A stretch of DNA of 64,000 bases from Larix kaempferi (GCA_027924585.1 BSBM01000068.1:10750001-10814000); one strand, 5' to 3'; shown: positions 31,553 to 44,918, counted from the first letter of the stretch. The notes: a model not told the origin generated them from the sequence alone. Numbers and translations are program-made.

Positions 31553-34190
31553 TAATCCTTCACCCTGTAGTTTAATTTTAAACCGCGGTAATCGACTAAA
31601 CGTATTCTCCCAACAAATTTAGCCCTTACTCACGTCACGAGTTCGAAACTCGGGGAAAAGGATCTACGAATCTACACCTCATAAACTTCTCCCAGTCCGC
31701 CCTACTTTAACCCTCCCTGCAATTTAACATCAACGTATGCCACCTTGCCTTGCTTCATGAACATTAAGAGCTCAGGTGATTTTCATTGGCCTGCAATTGT
31801 ATTTCTTGAACATTAAGAGCTTAGGTATTTTCACTGGGCTTCAATTGTATTTGGTCCTTCTTGTAAGTTTGGTCTAGGCTTCAGGCTTCCAATCAGATCG
31901 CCATCTCCGTCAGGTGGACGGGATTGGGCGGATCCCGCTTACTGTTTAGTGGCTATGAAAATTACGTATTATGAAACATGCGTTTGGTGATAAAACCTTC
32001 TTGACTCTTCAATTCGTTCAAACAACCAATCTTACAAAGAAAAAAGGGCAAGGAACTTCATATTCCCAGCACCTTGATATTCCAAGCACAAGAACAAGTA
32101 CAGTTTTCTGCGCCTCGTATCTGCTGTATTCAACACATTTTCTGGTAGCTGTATAAGTGCTAACTAAAACGTCCCGACTCCGGATTCTTGTCAAAATTTC
32201 TGCGATCTAGATAATTTTAAGATTAGACAATACCAATTACTAAAATTACAAAATTGTGAAAATAACAATTGCTAAGCCCATTTTCTGCCTCTCTCTTTTC
32301 TCTTCCAAACTTGTTTTTGACAACATCCTTTCCACCCTGGTCCCTCACTTTTCTCTTCCAAACATGTTTTTGACAACATCCTTTTCACCCTGGTCTCTCA
32401 AGTCCTCACCGTGGTCGCTGTGTAATGTGGCAAAGCGTACATGTTCTTGTTTTGTTGACACTCTATTGAAAAATATTGGTGTCTAAAGGTATTTGAATAA
32501 ACTTCTTGGATTGAATTCACCATATTTTGTAAGGTTTTGTAATGGCAAAATAAATTGAAGGAATGGGAAAGATATGAAGCGAGGTCCGCATAGAAAAAGA
32601 GAAAATGCCCACCCACCAAGGCAATTCTAGTATGAAAGTAGGTCTATTACATACGATAAAATCTCAAAAATACATTGCATTAAGCATTGAACCCGGAGCT
32701 TTGGAAACCGGAGTAGTTCCTCGAATGAGGTGTGCGAGGTGCGCTCAATAAATAATAGGTCAGCTCTTTAAAGTAATGTGGGAGTGTTTTTATTTAAAAT
32801 TACTTTTAAAAGATTTTGATAAAGAGGAGTTATTGGTGAATTAGTTATAAATTTATTTAAATTAAATTTTATTAAGTATAATTTAATATTATTAATTTAT
32901 TTTTATAATTGATTAATTTGGTATTAAAATTGTATGGTTATTTATTGAGATGTATAGAATTTTTTTATTGAAAGTATTTGTTGATTAAGTTATTATTCTC
33001 ATTTCTATATAAAATTAATTATTCAAAGTATTTATTGATTATGTTAATAATTTAATTTTATTGTAAGGATTTTGACTTATTTTTATGTTAAAAAAATGAT
33101 TTCAAGAATGGAAATATGGTAAATTGGGAGGGTTTGGATTGTTTGCTTGTTTGTTATCAAAAAGCATAATTGATGAGGAAGGCTAATATCATCAAAATTG
33201 CTAAGTATTTTAGATGTGGCTAAATTTTTAATTCTACTATTACGTGTTTGATGATGTAATGGTTAAAATATATAAGAATGAGAATAACCTAAATATAAAC
33301 TTTAGTTTCATAATATAGTTGACCTTTGTTTATTTAATAGTCCGTCTCAAACACCTACCCTAACCCATAGTAAGTTATCCCATCTTGGAACTTTGAATTA
33401 GCTAGAAAATCAATAGTCCCCCATTCCCCATCTTAGCCTTTGACCATAGCTCTTGCACTATAGAGACAAGGGCATGCCAAGCATGCCAATTTCGATTTAC
33501 CTAAAGATATAGATTTATCATCGGCTTTTAGTTGCTTTAATAGATTACTTTGAGCTCAAATAAATTAGATATAATAGTAGGATACACTTGCCCTTTGTTA
33601 TTTCTCTACAATCACTTTAGTTGCTTTTGAATTTCTTCATTTGCCTTAGGTCCCAACCACTTCATTGATTTTGGTCATTTTCCTTATAGTGGGATACACC
33701 CCCTTGAAAATAACCATTGCACATGTTTCATATGGATGCTATCTTGATTAATTCCATACCAGTAGGCATGCCCATTCCTATTTTCCATCCATTTTTAATA
33801 TATACATTCTCAAGTACATGTGGAGACAACCTTTCTAAGCTTACATACACCTCTTATTTCATAAAACCCCACCCTTCTAAACTTACATACACCTCATTTT
33901 ATAAAAAAGTGTTTTCCACCTTCATTTGTTACTTCCATTTAACTAAACCTACCATCAATGTTAAACTTGCGTGAATTGTCCGAGACTCCCATATCTCAAC
34001 CATGCACGGATCTATGTATATAATATACATGCATATTCATTGTGGTCTAGTCGACAAGTTCATTGTTGCATTGAAATATAGTAAGCGTACATATTTTTGT
34101 TTCGATGGTCGTTTGCAGCTAGAATGAATGACTAAAGGTATTTGAATAAATAGGAAATGCGCTTCCTCTCGACCCATTTTCCATCTTGAA
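31553..34190 (+). repeat. Segmental duplication, copy 1
   Basis: Blocks shared with 35955-38790: 31553-31935, 32680-33250 and 33520-34190. Shared phrases include TCACGTCACGAGTTCGAAAC, GGAAATATGGTAAATTGGGAGG and GAATGACTAAAGG-ATTTGAATAAATAGG. This copy holds a separate insert at about 32142-32275. No gene is recognised. The GAGTTCGAAACTC motif resembles a tRNA B-box, so part may be SINE-derived. Confidence 0.85.
32142..32275 (+). repeat. Partial copy of the MITE-like element at 39340-39609
   Basis: GCTGTATAAGTGCTAACTAAAA followed by CCCGACTCCGGA and, later, TACAAAATTGTGAAAATAAC matches the minus strand of 39340-39609. Similarity fades after about 32275. Confidence 0.6.
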
Positions 34191-35954
34191 TTCATTGCCT
34201 GTCCCAAATGGGACATAGATGTGCTTGCATCTCGGAGTTTTGAATGGTGATCTATGAGATCGATTGGGGAATTCACGAATTAAGGAAGAACACAATCACC
34301 ATAGGCCACGATTGACAACAGACTCACTCAAAGTTAATATGAATACTACGAGAAGCCGCTTTATTTCATTTCCTAAATTAACTCCTCATACACTGCCTGA
34401 TGGCCCATCCATCTTAGAACATGTACTAGGATGGGTAGCTAGCCTACTACTATACATGTTAAGATGGATGGGTAGCCCATCCATCTTGGAACATGCAATC
34501 GAACTTCCCAGATGGTCAAAGAACATTTCAGTCCTTTGGTGAGACTAAGGAGGCAAACATATGTTCTATAGACAATTAAATATTTCCAAGCCCTTATTAC
34601 AATATTGAGAACAAAGAGGGCCATTCTATCTCAAGCTGTCTGCAATATGCATCTGAAGAAGTTCTCGAGGGGAAATTAACAGCACCATTGCTTGGAGATC
34701 TATTTACTCTTATTTTATTTTGATCACTCAACAGTCTTCTAATTGAAATTCCAGATATGAGAAATCAAAGCAGTCATTTGCAGCGATCAATTGGACAGAG
34801 CATTCTTGGATTTCCATCAGCAAATGTTCTTGAGCAGTGTATAAATTGAGGTTGGTCGCATTTTCCAGTTGGAATTATAGAGCAACATGAATGGTGGCAT
34901 TTACAACTTAGCATATAAAGAGGGGCGTTCAATTCAAAAAGAGAGCGATAATTCAACTTCCCATGTCCATATTTCAGTGAGCGCATGCATCAACCTTTCC
35001 TGTCTAGAATAAAGCATGTAAGAGGGAAATTCTTCTCAATAATAAAAGGGAAATCCTTCTAGAAAAAGATCATTGTTTTTTTATGTGGAAAATGTCAACA
35101 CCTGTTATTCTTCAGGAGAATCAAGGTATGGCCAGAAGCAAGTGTCACAAAGCTAGATTTGAACCCAGGTGGGGAGGATAACAACATTCCTCCCAACCAC
35201 CCAATCTACACTCAATTGACAGATAAAAATCATTGTTATGAGCGGTCTCAACCAAAAACTCGTAAGGCTGATGGACCCGGGACTTATTAATAGATTTGTG
35301 CGAGATGATTTCACATATTCAATCACAAGCTCTTTTCTATCATTTCTCCTTGATCCTGGTGGTGGGCTTTAAAAATGGTGTAGTTTAAATATTCTAAGTT
35401 TTTAATCTTTTGTATGTTTTTTGTCTAACTTTATTTGTATTTTGGTGGAAATTTTTTTAAAAATCTTAGAATCACATATATTAATTATACAAATTGCATA
35501 ATTTGAGTGTCATTGGGTATTTGAAGGTGCTGAATCAATTATGGATTCAAAAATACAATTGAAACCCATATAAATTTAGATTTTACCAAAAAGAAATTAT
35601 CAAAAATTCGGACCAAAATCCAAAGTAAAGTAAAAAAACTTAGAATAAATAAACTATTCCTTTAAAAATAACAGTTTTATATAATACGGAGCCCTTAAAA
35701 ATAACAGTTTTATGTGAACCGAGCCTTTATATAGGGAGGAGCTCCAACCAACTGTAATTATCCTTCTTTCGCACAGAATTCGAACACTATGGAAGAGTTG
35801 AAACATGGGAGGGAAGGCCGACAGCAGCTCCCGGGCACACACTACAAATAGATAGACCAGGGGTTAATAATACTCCCGGATCCAGGCAAGAGGGCAGTCA
35901 GAGCGAAGGTCGTATTTCCACTATTATATTGAGGATGAATAGATGGCCGGTGGT
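34191..35954. other. Spacer between the two segmental copies, with a strong hairpin
   Basis: At 34455-34495 CATGTTAAGATGGATGGG is followed after three bases by CCCATCCATCTTGGAACATG, a nearly perfect hairpin. A third related arm lies at 34404-34425. At about 35105-35230 a tRNA-like phrase GATTTGAACCCAGG is present on the plus strand, a possible minus-strand SINE B-box. No coding region. Confidence 0.5.
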
Positions 35955-38790
35955 TTCGATCCCCACCCTTTAGTTAATTTTAAACCACGGTAATTGACTA
36001 AACGTATTCTCTTGGCACATTTAGCACTGACTCACGTCACGAGTTCGAAACGCGGGGAGAAATATCGACCCCTCATAAACTCCTCCAAGTTCGCCATACT
36101 TTAACCCTCCCTGCAATTTAACGTCAATATATGTCACCTTGCTTCATGAACATTAGGAGCTCAGTTGATTTTTATCGGCCTTCAAATGTATTTGGTCCTT
36201 CTTGTAAGTTTTTGTCTCAGGGCATCACCATCTCCGTGATGTGGACGGGATTGGCAATGGAAGGTCCTCATTGCCATAAATTCCCCGCGACCATGAATGA
36301 ATAACTCAAGTGGAAGTAGTTGAAGTTGAATCAGTTTACCCAAGACCATAAGTAACACGCCTTCTAGTTTCATCATTAGTATGTGCTCCAACCATTGATG
36401 TAAAGCATACCCCACTGTTCAAAGGATATCCCAATAAAAGCATACATGTAAATCATGTAAATCTTATTGATCATTGTTCTTAACATTAAAGAGCAGTTCT
36501 ATTTCAAGTATTTTTAAGTCTCAATGTTGTGGGTTTAATTCCTATAGAATGACATTTTTCAACAAAACTCACTACCAATAGTGCTCCCACTTGGCTTTTC
36601 ATAGTTTCCCATAAAGTCTAACAACTTTTAGCCATTGACCTTGAAATCTTACCACATCTGAATGGGCAATATTTGAAGCTAAGGTATCTTGAAATTCCAA
36701 AATACATCCAGGGAAGCATGTGAAGAAAAAATTCTGCGTGATTGAGTCTTATGAACGAACAATCTGGTAAAGCATAAATTCATCTTTACCGTAGATTCAG
36801 TCTAAAAAGGCATACGATAAAATAATTTGATTCAGTCTTTAAAAAACATTAAGCATTGAACTCGGAACTTTGGAAACGGGAGTGGTTCCTCGAATGAGTG
36901 GGAAGAGCTCTCTCTGAGAGAAGGGGATTCAAGGTGGATGCCTCAAGTCGTGTGAGGTAATCTCAAGCTAGCAAGTCTCATGAGTGGCCCACAATAAATA
37001 ATAGTCACCTCAATAAATAATAGTCACCTCGTTAAAGTAATATTTGAGGAAGCATTTATAACTACTTCTAAAAGATTCTGATAGATAATAAGGTGAACAG
37101 ATAATCGCGTAGGCTAAATGTGCGACGACTTTACCTATTTCCGGCTAACACGATTTGGACGGAATTCAGTCAAAATTGTGAAGAAATGAGTCGTAATAAC
37201 AATGTTTAAAATCTCAAAATATAGGTGTTCTAGGGTTTTTGAGGACGCTTGAATTCATTTATAAATTCAAAATTATGATTTGAACAACATAAAATTTGGA
37301 TTTGTTGAAAAAAAAATCTCTTGATTCCAACCAAAAACGAGTTAGAAATTAAAATGATCACGCTTTTAGAGTTCTTCTTAGATAATTAGATTGAACATAC
37401 AAGTAGAAAGGATAGAGTTGTTATTGAATGAGCTATACATTTATTTAAATTAAAATTTATTGAATTTTTAGAAGTATAATGTTAACGATAATTTATTAAT
37501 ATTAATTTTTTTATAATCAATTAATTAGTATTAAAATTTTTTTGATTATTTATTTTTATTTATGTAAAAAACAATTATTGAAAATATTTATTGATTATGT
37601 TATTTATCTTAGTTGTATATAATTTTTTTATTCAAAGTATATATTGATTATGTTAATAATTTAATTTCATTGTATAGATTTTGACTTATCTTTATGGAGG
37701 AAAGTTGATTTCAGGATGGAAATATGGTAAATTGGGAGGGTTTGGATTGCTTGCTTGGTTGGAAATATATTTACTAAAGAGTACAATTCATGAGGATGGC
37801 TCATATTATCAAAATTGCTTGGTCTTTTAGATGTGGTTAACTTGAAGAGGTATGTTTACCCCCTCCAAAATGCAAGAACGTCAAGAGTTTGAGTTAAATA
37901 AAATATTTTATATGCCTTTTTTTTTAAAAAAATTTACACTACTCTACTATTCACCCCTGTGAATCAAGGTAGCCCAGGCCCCCCACAGGAATGGACCCTG
38001 GAACTTATGGCCCCCCACCCCACCATAGATACCATTGCACCATTCCATCAGGCCTAGGTATATGTCATTGTTTGGAAAAGTCATGTTGAAACTCAGTTGA
38101 TAATAATTACATTCATAATTAGTTTAAATAATGATACTCTTATAGTTGTTAATTTAACATTTAGCATCATATATTTTGTTTTGATATAATTTATTTTCAA
38201 TTAGATATTTAACTTATGAATATGAAGAGATTTATTTCACTAGTTGCTTTAAGAGATTTTTATCAGCTCAAATAAATTAGATATAATAATATGATTCACT
38301 TGTCCTTTTGTACTTTCTCTTCAACCAAATTTCTTCATTTGCCTTGGGTCCCAACAACTTCAAGTGATTTTGATCCTTTCCTTATAGTGGTTACATGTGT
38401 TAAAAGGATGTTATTTTCCATCCATTCTTAGTATATCCATTCTCAAGTACATGTTGCCCCTTGCCCTATTATGTATAATGGAACAACCTTCTAAGCATAC
38501 GTACACCTCCTATTTCATAGAACCTCATTTTACTAGAAAAGTGTTTCCCACCTACATCTAAAGTATTATGCATCATGTCTATTCCTACCAGGAAACTAAG
38601 CATCCATCAGTGTTAAACTTGCATGAATTGTTTTAATGATACTCTCCTCAAAGGCCTAGTTGACAGGTTCATTGTTGCATTGGAATGTAGCAAACATAAG
38701 TATTCTTATTTTGTGATAGTCTTAATTTCTGTGCAACTAGAATGAATGACTAAAGGCATTTGAATAAATAGGAAATGTGCTTCCTCTGGA
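35955..38790 (+). repeat. Segmental duplication, copy 2
   Basis: The partner of 31553-34190, in the same orientation about 4.4-4.6 kb downstream. Blocks are 35955-36250, 36840-37850 and 38240-38790. Copy-specific sequence at about 37900-38060 is C-rich and may be a SINE or other insert. Identity looks like 80-85% in the best blocks, which suggests an old duplication. Confidence 0.85.
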
Positions 38791-39073
38791 CTCACTTCCC
38801 ATATCTTTTTTCTTTCACTCGAAAAAAACGATACTTAGTATTTGTAAGAATAAAAGTACTAATACATATTCATTTTTGAAACATAATAAAACAACAAAGG
38901 TTGTTGAAAGGCATCCATTCAATCATTGAGCATATAACAAAATATCCACATTACCATACTATCTATGCCTATGAAACTATACAATGAGAATATATAATAG
39001 GTTTTTACATTCCTCCAACAAAAAGTAATTAAAAACAAAAAAGCAGGGCCTCATAACAAGCCCAATCCTGTCC

Positions 39074-42000
39074 TTAGGAAACGAGCATTGCAGAGTGCCC
39101 AGTGACTCTTCCCTGAACCAACTCTAAAAATATTATACCTTTCGGAGAGTCCAATGCCTTCTTTGATGACCTGCCAGCTTCCCTATTGTACTCTCTGAAA
39201 ATGTGCCTAAAAGAAATATTAGCAAAGGACTCCCGAAGAGATCTAATCCGAGCTTTCCACCATTTCAATAGATTTAGGTTGCACTTGTTTGAAGCCCAAT
39301 CAATGATGAACTTTGATTCACCTACAACTTGAAAATGAGCTTGTAGGATAAAAGGAAACCAAAATGCCCCACTTTTCCGACGATTTTGGGATAAAAAATG
39401 GTTAAAATTCTTGTTGGAAATTTGTTATTTTCACATTTTTGTAACTTCAGTAATTGGGATTGCCTGCTCTAGACTATTTGCCCAATTTTAAAACTACCCA
39501 AATTGCAGAAATTACAATCTGAGCACTCCAAATTGCAATTTTGGCAAGAATTGCTCTGCCGGATTCCGGTGAGTCGGGGGCATTTTAGTTAGCCCTTATA
39601 CAGCTCCGCAAATGAGAAATATGTTTGTGATGAGCAACGAAAAGGAGAGCCCACAGAGCCAACAATTCCTCCCTCGTGTTGGTGCTCGGACCACAACCCA
39701 TCCACATCCTTAAAAAAAGGCCCTCCTCCAACATCAGCAACATCCTTGCACTCACCTTCTCCATGTTATTCTGGGAGGCACCATCAAATAAACCTAAAGG
39801 AAAATCAAAAGGGAGAACAGGAGTAGAAACAAATCTTAGATTTTTGGGCCTAGATGAAACAGTCCACTCCTTGTATGCACCAATAATCACCAACACCACC
39901 TTATGTGCATCTAGAGGCCTACTTTCAAATAGCACCTTATTCCGGTGCTTCCAAATGTTCCAGTTGACAAAGCAAGAAAGAGTCTGATGACTCGGGACAA
40001 CAACAATCCAGGAGCTAAGATCAGAAATAAAAGACGGAGAAAGCCAATTACTGGCGATATTCAACAGATTTCTAACCTCCCTCTGGAGATGCCTGGCAAA
40101 GGCGCACTAAACAAGCAAATGATCAATAGACTCTGCACCCATGAAACATTGAGAGCATACACTGGGACCAACCCCTCCTCATTTAATATAGTCATCGCAA
40201 GTAAGAATCTTGTGCTACAGAGCAAGCCAGTTGAACAATTTTAACTTTAATGGACAGTGCCACTTCCATATTTGTGCCACTAGCTATTACCATCTAGTAC
40301 TTGGTTGTAAATTGTATGCTAATTTCGTTGAGACTTCTCCAGTAGAGGCATTCCAAGACCACGCTAATGTATCATCTATAACCCCTAAATATATACCACA
40401 CTCCTGCAACCCATGAATGAAGTTAGTCCATTCATCACTCAGCTCATTCTAAAGACCTATATCACCAGTTTGCTTCCAAACTTGAAGAGAATGCTCGCCA
40501 TCACTATGCTTCCTGACCTCAAATAGTGAAAGAATCCCATTATCCCTAAGAGAATTTACAAGTGGCAGAGTGAGTTTGCAGAACTCTACCCCACCAATGA
40601 AAGGATTGGTACCAACATGAACGTATTTAGTATTTACCATTTCCAATGCACCAATCCAGCCAATCACCAACAATTGAGAAGCCACCCGAGAGACTCCTCC
40701 AGATGCTTGAGGCCCCTCTGGCAGCTGGACCACCTGCTTTGCACCGGGACTCAATAGAAAAATGCTTTAGGTATTTATCTATTACCACCACCCCCCACAG
40801 ACCTCCTGATAATAGGTAGTGCCACAGACTTTTTGCAACAAGGGCTTGACCAAATATGAAGATATTTTTTACACCCCAGCCTCCCTTCAAAAAAGGAGCA
40901 GTTATCTTATCCCATCTCACCAAATGAACACCATTTGATTTTATCCAAGATAGACTTGAGGGATCTTGGATAATGAGAGCTAGTATAGAGGGATACTAAC
41001 CAAAACTGAATTAACAAGAGTAAACCCGCCTCCCAGAGCCATCCACTTGAAATACCAACTTTCAATTTTCTTATCAGTTTTCTTCAACAGCCATGGCTAG
41101 TCAGCCTTGGTATAGTGGTTTGACTTTAAAAAATAGCATAGGTATCTGCATCCAGTGTCCAAAGGGCTCATTTTGAAGGGGAGTAATCCATTGATCTGAT
41201 CTTTCAACCCTGCATCCACATTATTTTCCAAAAATATAGACTTTGTAGCACAAAAATCCATACTTGAAGCATCACATAAAATAGAAAGAATAGCTTTAAA
41301 GGCTTACCACTCCATAAAGGAACCCTTCCCAAAAAGTAGAAAATCATCTACAAATAGTAGATGAGAAATCCTTATTTTGTCAAAAACCTTGACTCCCACA
41401 ATGTTGTCTTCCCACTTTGCTTGTACAATGAGTCGACTTAGCCCTTCCATAACTAGCAAGAAGAGAAGGGGAGACAGGGGGCAGCCTTGTCTTGGACTCT
41501 TAACCCTCTAGAGCTCTTGAAAAACTCAGTAGGGGCCCCATTTAATAGCACCACAAAATTGGTCGAGGATACGCAAGCTATTATCCAATTTGTGACCTCC
41601 AATGGAAAACCAATTTGAGGAAGGATGAGTCAGAGGAATATCCAATCAACCCTGTCATAGGCCTTCTTGAGATCCAACTTTAGAACCGAAGCTTTCAACT
41701 TTTTAGTCTTTATAGAATGGAAACCTTCTTGAGCTACCCCAATAGCATCAAGAATGTGCCTCTTGGAAAGAAAGCCAAACTACTCCCTTGGAACACAAAG
41801 AGAGAGTTTCTCCTTGATTCTGGATGCTATGATTTTAGAGATTACCTTATATACCAAATTGCAGCATGATATCGGTCTGAATTCGGCCAAGAATACTGGC
41901 ATAGAGATTTTTGTGATTAATGCTATGAAAGTAGCATTTAGAGAGCCTACCACTTTCCCTAGGGTTCTCTTCTCCTCCACTGCTGCCAACAACTCTGGGC

Positions 42001-42465
42001 CTAGAAGATTGAAGAATTCTAGAAAAAACTTGACTATCCACCCATCCGAGCTCGGACTCTTAGATTTTGCAAATCTTGATAAAACCTTTTTTTACCTCTT
42101 CCATCATAACAAGGTCTCCTACTTCTCTTCCCTCCTCAAGCAAAAAGAAACGAGGATAATTCTTTAAGACTTTCATCTGGCTAAAAATCGAGATAGATCC
42201 AGAAGCTTTAAGCAACTCATTCAAATGTGACATGGCACCGGCTTCAAGATCCTTTTGATCATAAATAATATCACCATTCCCACTTCTAAGCTCTCAAATG
42301 GAGTCTGTGACCTTGCAACGATTGGGAAATTTGTGGAAGAAAGAAGTGTTCCTGTCACCACGAGCCAACTAGAGGACTCTTCTCTTGAGCCTCCATTCCT
42401 CCTCCTTTAGGGACAATAACTTCTCCTTATGAGTAGAAAGAAGACTAACTGAATCTTTGTCACGA
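39074..42465 (-). pseudogene. LINE ORF2 relic: reverse transcriptase and RNase H
   Basis: Reverse transcriptase and RNase H of a plant LINE. From the 5' side the frame shows GDRNTSFFHKF, the RT start ALITK and FRPISCCNLVYKVISKIIA (about 41850-41950), HILDAIGVAQEGFHS, LDLKKAYDRVDW, the catalytic FVDD at 41343-41354, then WDKITAPFLKGGWGVKN (about 40880-40920) and the Trp-rich connector. RNase H follows: GLFDGAS near 39780, STNTREELLALWALL near 39650-39690, and, after the 270-bp insert, GESKFIIDWASNK near 39290-39325. It ends with LDSPKGIIFLE before the stop at 39074. TAG at 41780-41782 interrupts PREQFGF. It is a non-functional copy. Confidence 0.85.
39340..39609 (-). mobile_element. MITE-like insertion (270 bp) within the LINE
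   Basis: The insert splits the LINE RNase H between HISH(L/F) and the continuing QVVGESK. It is flanked by AAATGAG at 39333-39339 and 39610-39616, a 7-bp target duplication. Inside both ends lies an inverted AAAATGCCCC/GGGGCATTTT motif (39359-39371 and 39582-39594) with weaker similarity outside it. No coding capacity. A related piece is at 32142-32275, which shows that it is dispersed. Confidence 0.7.
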
Positions 42466-42735
42466 GAGCAAGGCTAGGAGAGGAGGTTTAGAAGGGAAGA
42501 CGAAAGCAAAGGGGAGAGAAGGTAAGGTGAGACAAGAGCTAGGAGACCTAGGAAAAAACTAGGGAAAAACGAAAGAGAAAGGAAGAGAGAAAATGAGAGG
42601 GGAAGGAAAAAAGATAAAGGGAAAGGGAAAGTTGAGATCTAGGGAAACAAAGGAGAAACGAAAGATAGGAAGGGAGTTTAAGGAGGAACTAGGCTTAGGA
42701 TAGAAGGTAGGACTAAAGGGTGAGAGGAGAAGAAG
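42466..42735 (+). repeat. Purine-rich (GA) tract
   Basis: About 270 bp in which the plus strand is overwhelmingly A and G, for example GGGAAAGGGAAAG and GGAAGAGAGAAAATGAG. It is not a simple tandem repeat. It abuts the truncated 5' end of the LINE. Confidence 0.75.
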
Positions 42736-43056
42736 CTGCAAATGAGAGCGAGAATGAATGGACCAAAAAAGACAAGGATCAAGGCAAGCTGAAAACCAAA
42801 GGCAAGCTTGATGAGAAGGTCAAGTTTGGAGAATGATAAGAACTTAGCTATCCACAACTTGAAGATAGAACAAGTAACCCAAGTAACCAGAGAATTTAAT
42901 TTAGGACTTCTATGATGGATGAGGCAAGCAAGCCTTATGTTTCTTGATTCTTGAAGTAGAATCTCCTTTAGGGAACCTGCGGGATGAATGTATTAACCAA
43001 AAAAGAGCTCTTTCACTTGAGAGAATACCTAAAAGCCACAAAACTTAAGAGAAAAG

Positions 43057-44203
43057 TGTAGATCAAATAAAATTGTGCTAGATTGTTAGCCTTCTAATCA
43101 TAAGATCATACACTTAAAAATCAAAAGAGATGAGCTAAGAAAGGTATCACCTTAAACAAGATGAAAAATGACATACAAAGAAATCCCACATGGACCTCCA
43201 AAGTCTTCTTCTTTATTCAATTTCAAACAAATAATACAAATTTCTCCAAAGTTTGCTTGCACAAATTCTCTATGAAGAATGAGGAGGCAATGCACTCCTT
43301 TTATACAAAAAACAAGAACCTACTACCCTAATTCGAATTGGCTTCCAAGAGAGAGCCAATAGCACAAGACATCAATTCGAATCCAATCATACAAGGCTTG
43401 GAGTTGAGATCCAAGTGACAACTCGAGTTTGCAATGAAGCAGAGTGGGGAGGTGCCCTCCACGTTGGCAAGGTGCCCCCCACTCCCACATAGTAATCTCC
43501 ACCCTTCAATTTGCATCCTCCACATAAGGTTGACATGAGTAATGAGGGAATATGTGACATCTTTGAAGGAGATCGAGTTTGAGTTGTATTAATGGTAACT
43601 CGTGGTCATAAGGGAGCCAAGCCCATGAGGTGGCCACAAAACAGGGAAGGCGCATACCATAGCCATAAATGCATCTCAACAATCCATTAATCAAGTGATA
43701 CATCACTAAATCATGATTTGCATGAGGAAGGGTGAATTCTTGTGAGGAGATTGACTGCTGGTGACTGGATACCTTACTGAATGCTTTTGGAGTTGATTGG
43801 AATCATCATGAATGCTCTATGCCATGTCATTTAGCATGTTTATTTATTCAATTTGGTTTATTTTGGAGAGATTTGGATTATCTCCAAAATATTCATTTTT
43901 TATATTTTTAATTAATAATTTCTCTTTTATTGATTTTTTGAGAAATTATTAATTATCAGGCTGAATGAACATCCAAAACTTAGGATAAGTTGGTTTGGGG
44001 TTCATGTGTGGTTTTTGGCTTAGGAATTAAGCCTCCAATCTCTGAAATCCACCCCCAAATGACTGACATATTACAAATTGCATTTTTCCAATTAAATATT
44101 TGGAATAATAATAATAATAAATAAAACTCATCCAACGCGTCCAGTGAAAAAAATTTGGACATTTTTTTTAACGGATGAGGGACCTAGGAAATGACCATCT
44201 ACA
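43057..44203 (-). repeat. Candidate 3' LTR of the second gypsy element
   Basis: A 7-bp inverted pair, TGTAGAT at 43057-43063 and ATCTACA at 44197-44203, bounds 1147 bp downstream of the integrase. A TATA box lies inside on the minus strand (TATAAAAG, 43298-43305). The weak point is that no clear polypurine tract precedes 44203 on the minus strand. Confidence 0.4.
43298..43305 (-). promoter_or_regulatory. TATA box in the candidate LTR
   Basis: The minus strand reads GTATAAAAGGAGTGCATTG, typical of a plant LTR core promoter about 250 bp from the LTR end. Confidence 0.5.
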
Positions 44204-44918
44204 ACATACATGGTGTCTAGTAGGTTCATATACATCAGTTGGATCCTAATAACCCCGCAAGGCTCAAATTTCAAAATCAAGCATTCCAGCTTTGAAGGAA
44301 GCGGGAGAAAACCTCGTCAATTATTACTCGGCCATAGGCAAAGCATAATTGACAAGGGAAAAAAAATCCCTGGAATGCCTTAGTTGATATTCAAGTCATG
44401 GGGAACTGAGCCACTCAAAGCCCTACTAGCACACTTATTACAAACCCCGTGGGGCCATGGTCATTTCAGCAGAAAAATAAAAATGACTAGCCAAAATTGG
44501 CTAGGAACAGTAACTGGAACTTTTGATACACTGGATATGAACATAAATCATGTTCATCAAATGGCGGCTCGTCAGAAGTCCAACTATGGTACAAAAAAAT
44601 TGGTAACATCTGGCTCCAACTATGGGACGGGTACTCGTTTGATTTATTGATTAAAGAGAGTGCCCGAGAATCCAAGAATCTCCGGTACCTGCACGTAAAC
44701 AGAAGTGTCTTAGTCCCATGTATACATGATAAATTGCCAAATATAAACCAACATAAAATGAAATCTATTCTATGAAGTATATAAAGCAATAAACATAATA
44801 TACAAAAAATATGGTACAAGTACATATGGTACAACAATATGATACATAAAATAAAAATACATAAAAGTACAACAAGAGACGGTTTAGAGAAGCCCTGAAA
44901 TGACCCCCTGGTCATTTT

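Larger units (their letters stand above)
38800..42465 (-). mobile_element. LINE (non-LTR) retrotransposon, 5'-truncated and decayed
   Basis: The minus strand from 42465 to about 38800 carries the linker after the endonuclease, the reverse transcriptase, the connecting region and an RNase H domain, then a 3' untranslated region. The endonuclease is missing, since similarity stops at the purine-rich tract at 42466; 5' truncation is usual for LINEs. It carries several stops and shifts and a 270-bp insert. I see no clear poly(A) or target duplication. Confidence 0.85.

Noticed and set aside
31630-31660. tRNA gene from the GAGTTCGAAACTC B-box-like motif
   Set aside because: No acceptor stem, anticodon arm or A-box could be assembled; at most a SINE remnant.
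35140-35200. tRNA gene from GATTTGAACCCAGG
   Set aside because: Only a B-box-like phrase is present, with no cloverleaf.
42559-42741. 60-codon Phe/Pro/Ser-rich minus frame
   Set aside because: Created by the purine-rich tract on the opposite strand.
44487-44915. 142-codon Cys/Leu/Ile-rich minus frame after the integrase
   Set aside because: Composition reflects AT-rich non-coding sequence; it begins just after the integrase stop and has no motif.
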